From Verrucomicrobiota bacterium (lineage in GTDB: Bacteria > Verrucomicrobiota > Verrucomicrobiia > Chthoniobacterales > JAFAMB01): DNA of 6,091 bases. The notes under the pieces were generated by a model that saw nothing but the letters and a program-made list of their open reading frames with translations, was not told the DNA's origin and made no database searches. Each line of letters opens with the position of its first letter. The first letter of the stretch is position 1. The position numbers and the translations under genes were made by a program. The stretch lies in assembly GCA_019236035.1 (NCBI GenBank), contig JAFAJU010000511.1, positions 1-6,091 on the forward strand, written 5' to 3'. Below, in pieces: positions 5,906 to 6,091 of this stretch.

Positions 5906-6091
5906 TCACCGGAATGTCAATAAGGCAGACCCTGCCGAGGGAGGAGGTTGCATGGGATTAGGATTGAATCCCACGGTGTCACGGATTCCATCCCACGGCT
6001 TGACCGGTTGAGGCGCGCGCCAACGCAAAGCGCCGACCGGCGGCCGGGCGAAGGGGATACCTTTAAAGGCGATTGCGGCTTCGGCCTCTGT
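5906..6091 (-). pseudogene. Type B carboxylesterase, N-terminal fragment with early stop (entering from right edge)
   Basis: On the minus strand, 61 codons run in from the right edge to a TGA at 5906-5908. The peptide contains FKGIPFARPPVG (residues 9-20), LRWRAPQP (22-29), WDGIRDT and NPNPMQPP. These are the hallmark N-terminal blocks of the carboxylesterase type B / para-nitrobenzyl esterase family (PF00135), an alpha/beta hydrolase. Family members are about 500 residues. The catalytic serine (GESAG), glutamate and histidine, and the EDCL block that normally follows within some tens of residues, are all absent before the stop. The gene is therefore truncated or frameshifted. The bases just below the stop show no good continuation, and the DASS carrier gene begins to overlap 50 bases further on, so most of the gene is missing rather than merely interrupted. 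A sequencing error could explain the stop but not the missing 3' part. Family assignment is strong despite the short length; pseudogene status is inferred. Confidence 0.8.

Noticed and set aside
5954..5998. GGGATT/AATCCC hairpin and the direct repeat ATCCCACGG (5968-5976 and 5990-5998)
   Set aside because: They lie inside the esterase reading frame and are explained by its coding sequence; there are only two copies and no terminator features.
5952..6011. 19-codon plus-strand ORF with AGGAGG four bases upstream (MGLGLNPTVSRIPSHGLTG)
   Set aside because: It is antisense to the carboxylesterase fragment; the SD-like bases are the complement of that gene's proline codons.
1..6091. CRISPR array, tRNA/rRNA, insertion sequence, phage or defence genes
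   Set aside because: I saw no regularly spaced repeats, RNA-gene signatures, transposase motifs or terminal inverted repeats; all long coding regions belong to well-known families.

Overview
This window reads as a core-metabolism locus of a mid-GC (by eye mid-50s %) Gram-negative bacterium. A succinate dehydrogenase/fumarate reductase operon of the type B kind (one five-helix di-haem membrane subunit, gene order C-A-B) is followed by a DASS-family dicarboxylate carrier. Type B enzymes of this sequence flavour are typical of Bacteroidetes/Chlorobi, Verrucomicrobia and epsilon-proteobacteria. The flanking LysR regulator and type B carboxylesterase fragment look more proteobacterial. I cannot name the organism from this window.

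Layout. (1) Positions 1 to about 494, minus strand: the N-terminal half of a LysR-type regulator (HTH plus the start of the effector domain), running off the left edge. (2) About 495-854: divergent control region with a perfect 17-bp palindrome, an unused strong Shine-Dalgarno (SD) sequence and a possible 8-codon leader ORF. (3) 855-4307, plus strand: sdhC, sdhA and sdhB, tightly packed (ATGA overlap, then a 13-bp gap). (4) 4402-5856, plus: DASS/CitT-type anion:sodium symporter or antiporter. (5) 5906-6091, minus: the N-terminal part of a type B carboxylesterase, entering from the right edge and stopping far too early, so probably a broken gene.

How they work together. SdhCAB oxidises succinate to fumarate at the membrane and passes electrons through FAD, three Fe-S clusters and two haems to quinone (or runs in reverse). 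The carrier next door probably moves C4- or other di/tricarboxylates, which would link substrate supply or product exchange to the enzyme. The divergent LysR regulator may control the operon, but its subfamily more often controls catabolic genes, so this rests on position only.

I found no mobile element, CRISPR array, RNA gene or clearly new system. The best second-look items are the broken esterase, the 17-bp palindrome, the coupled leader ORF before sdhC, and the enzyme-carrier pairing.
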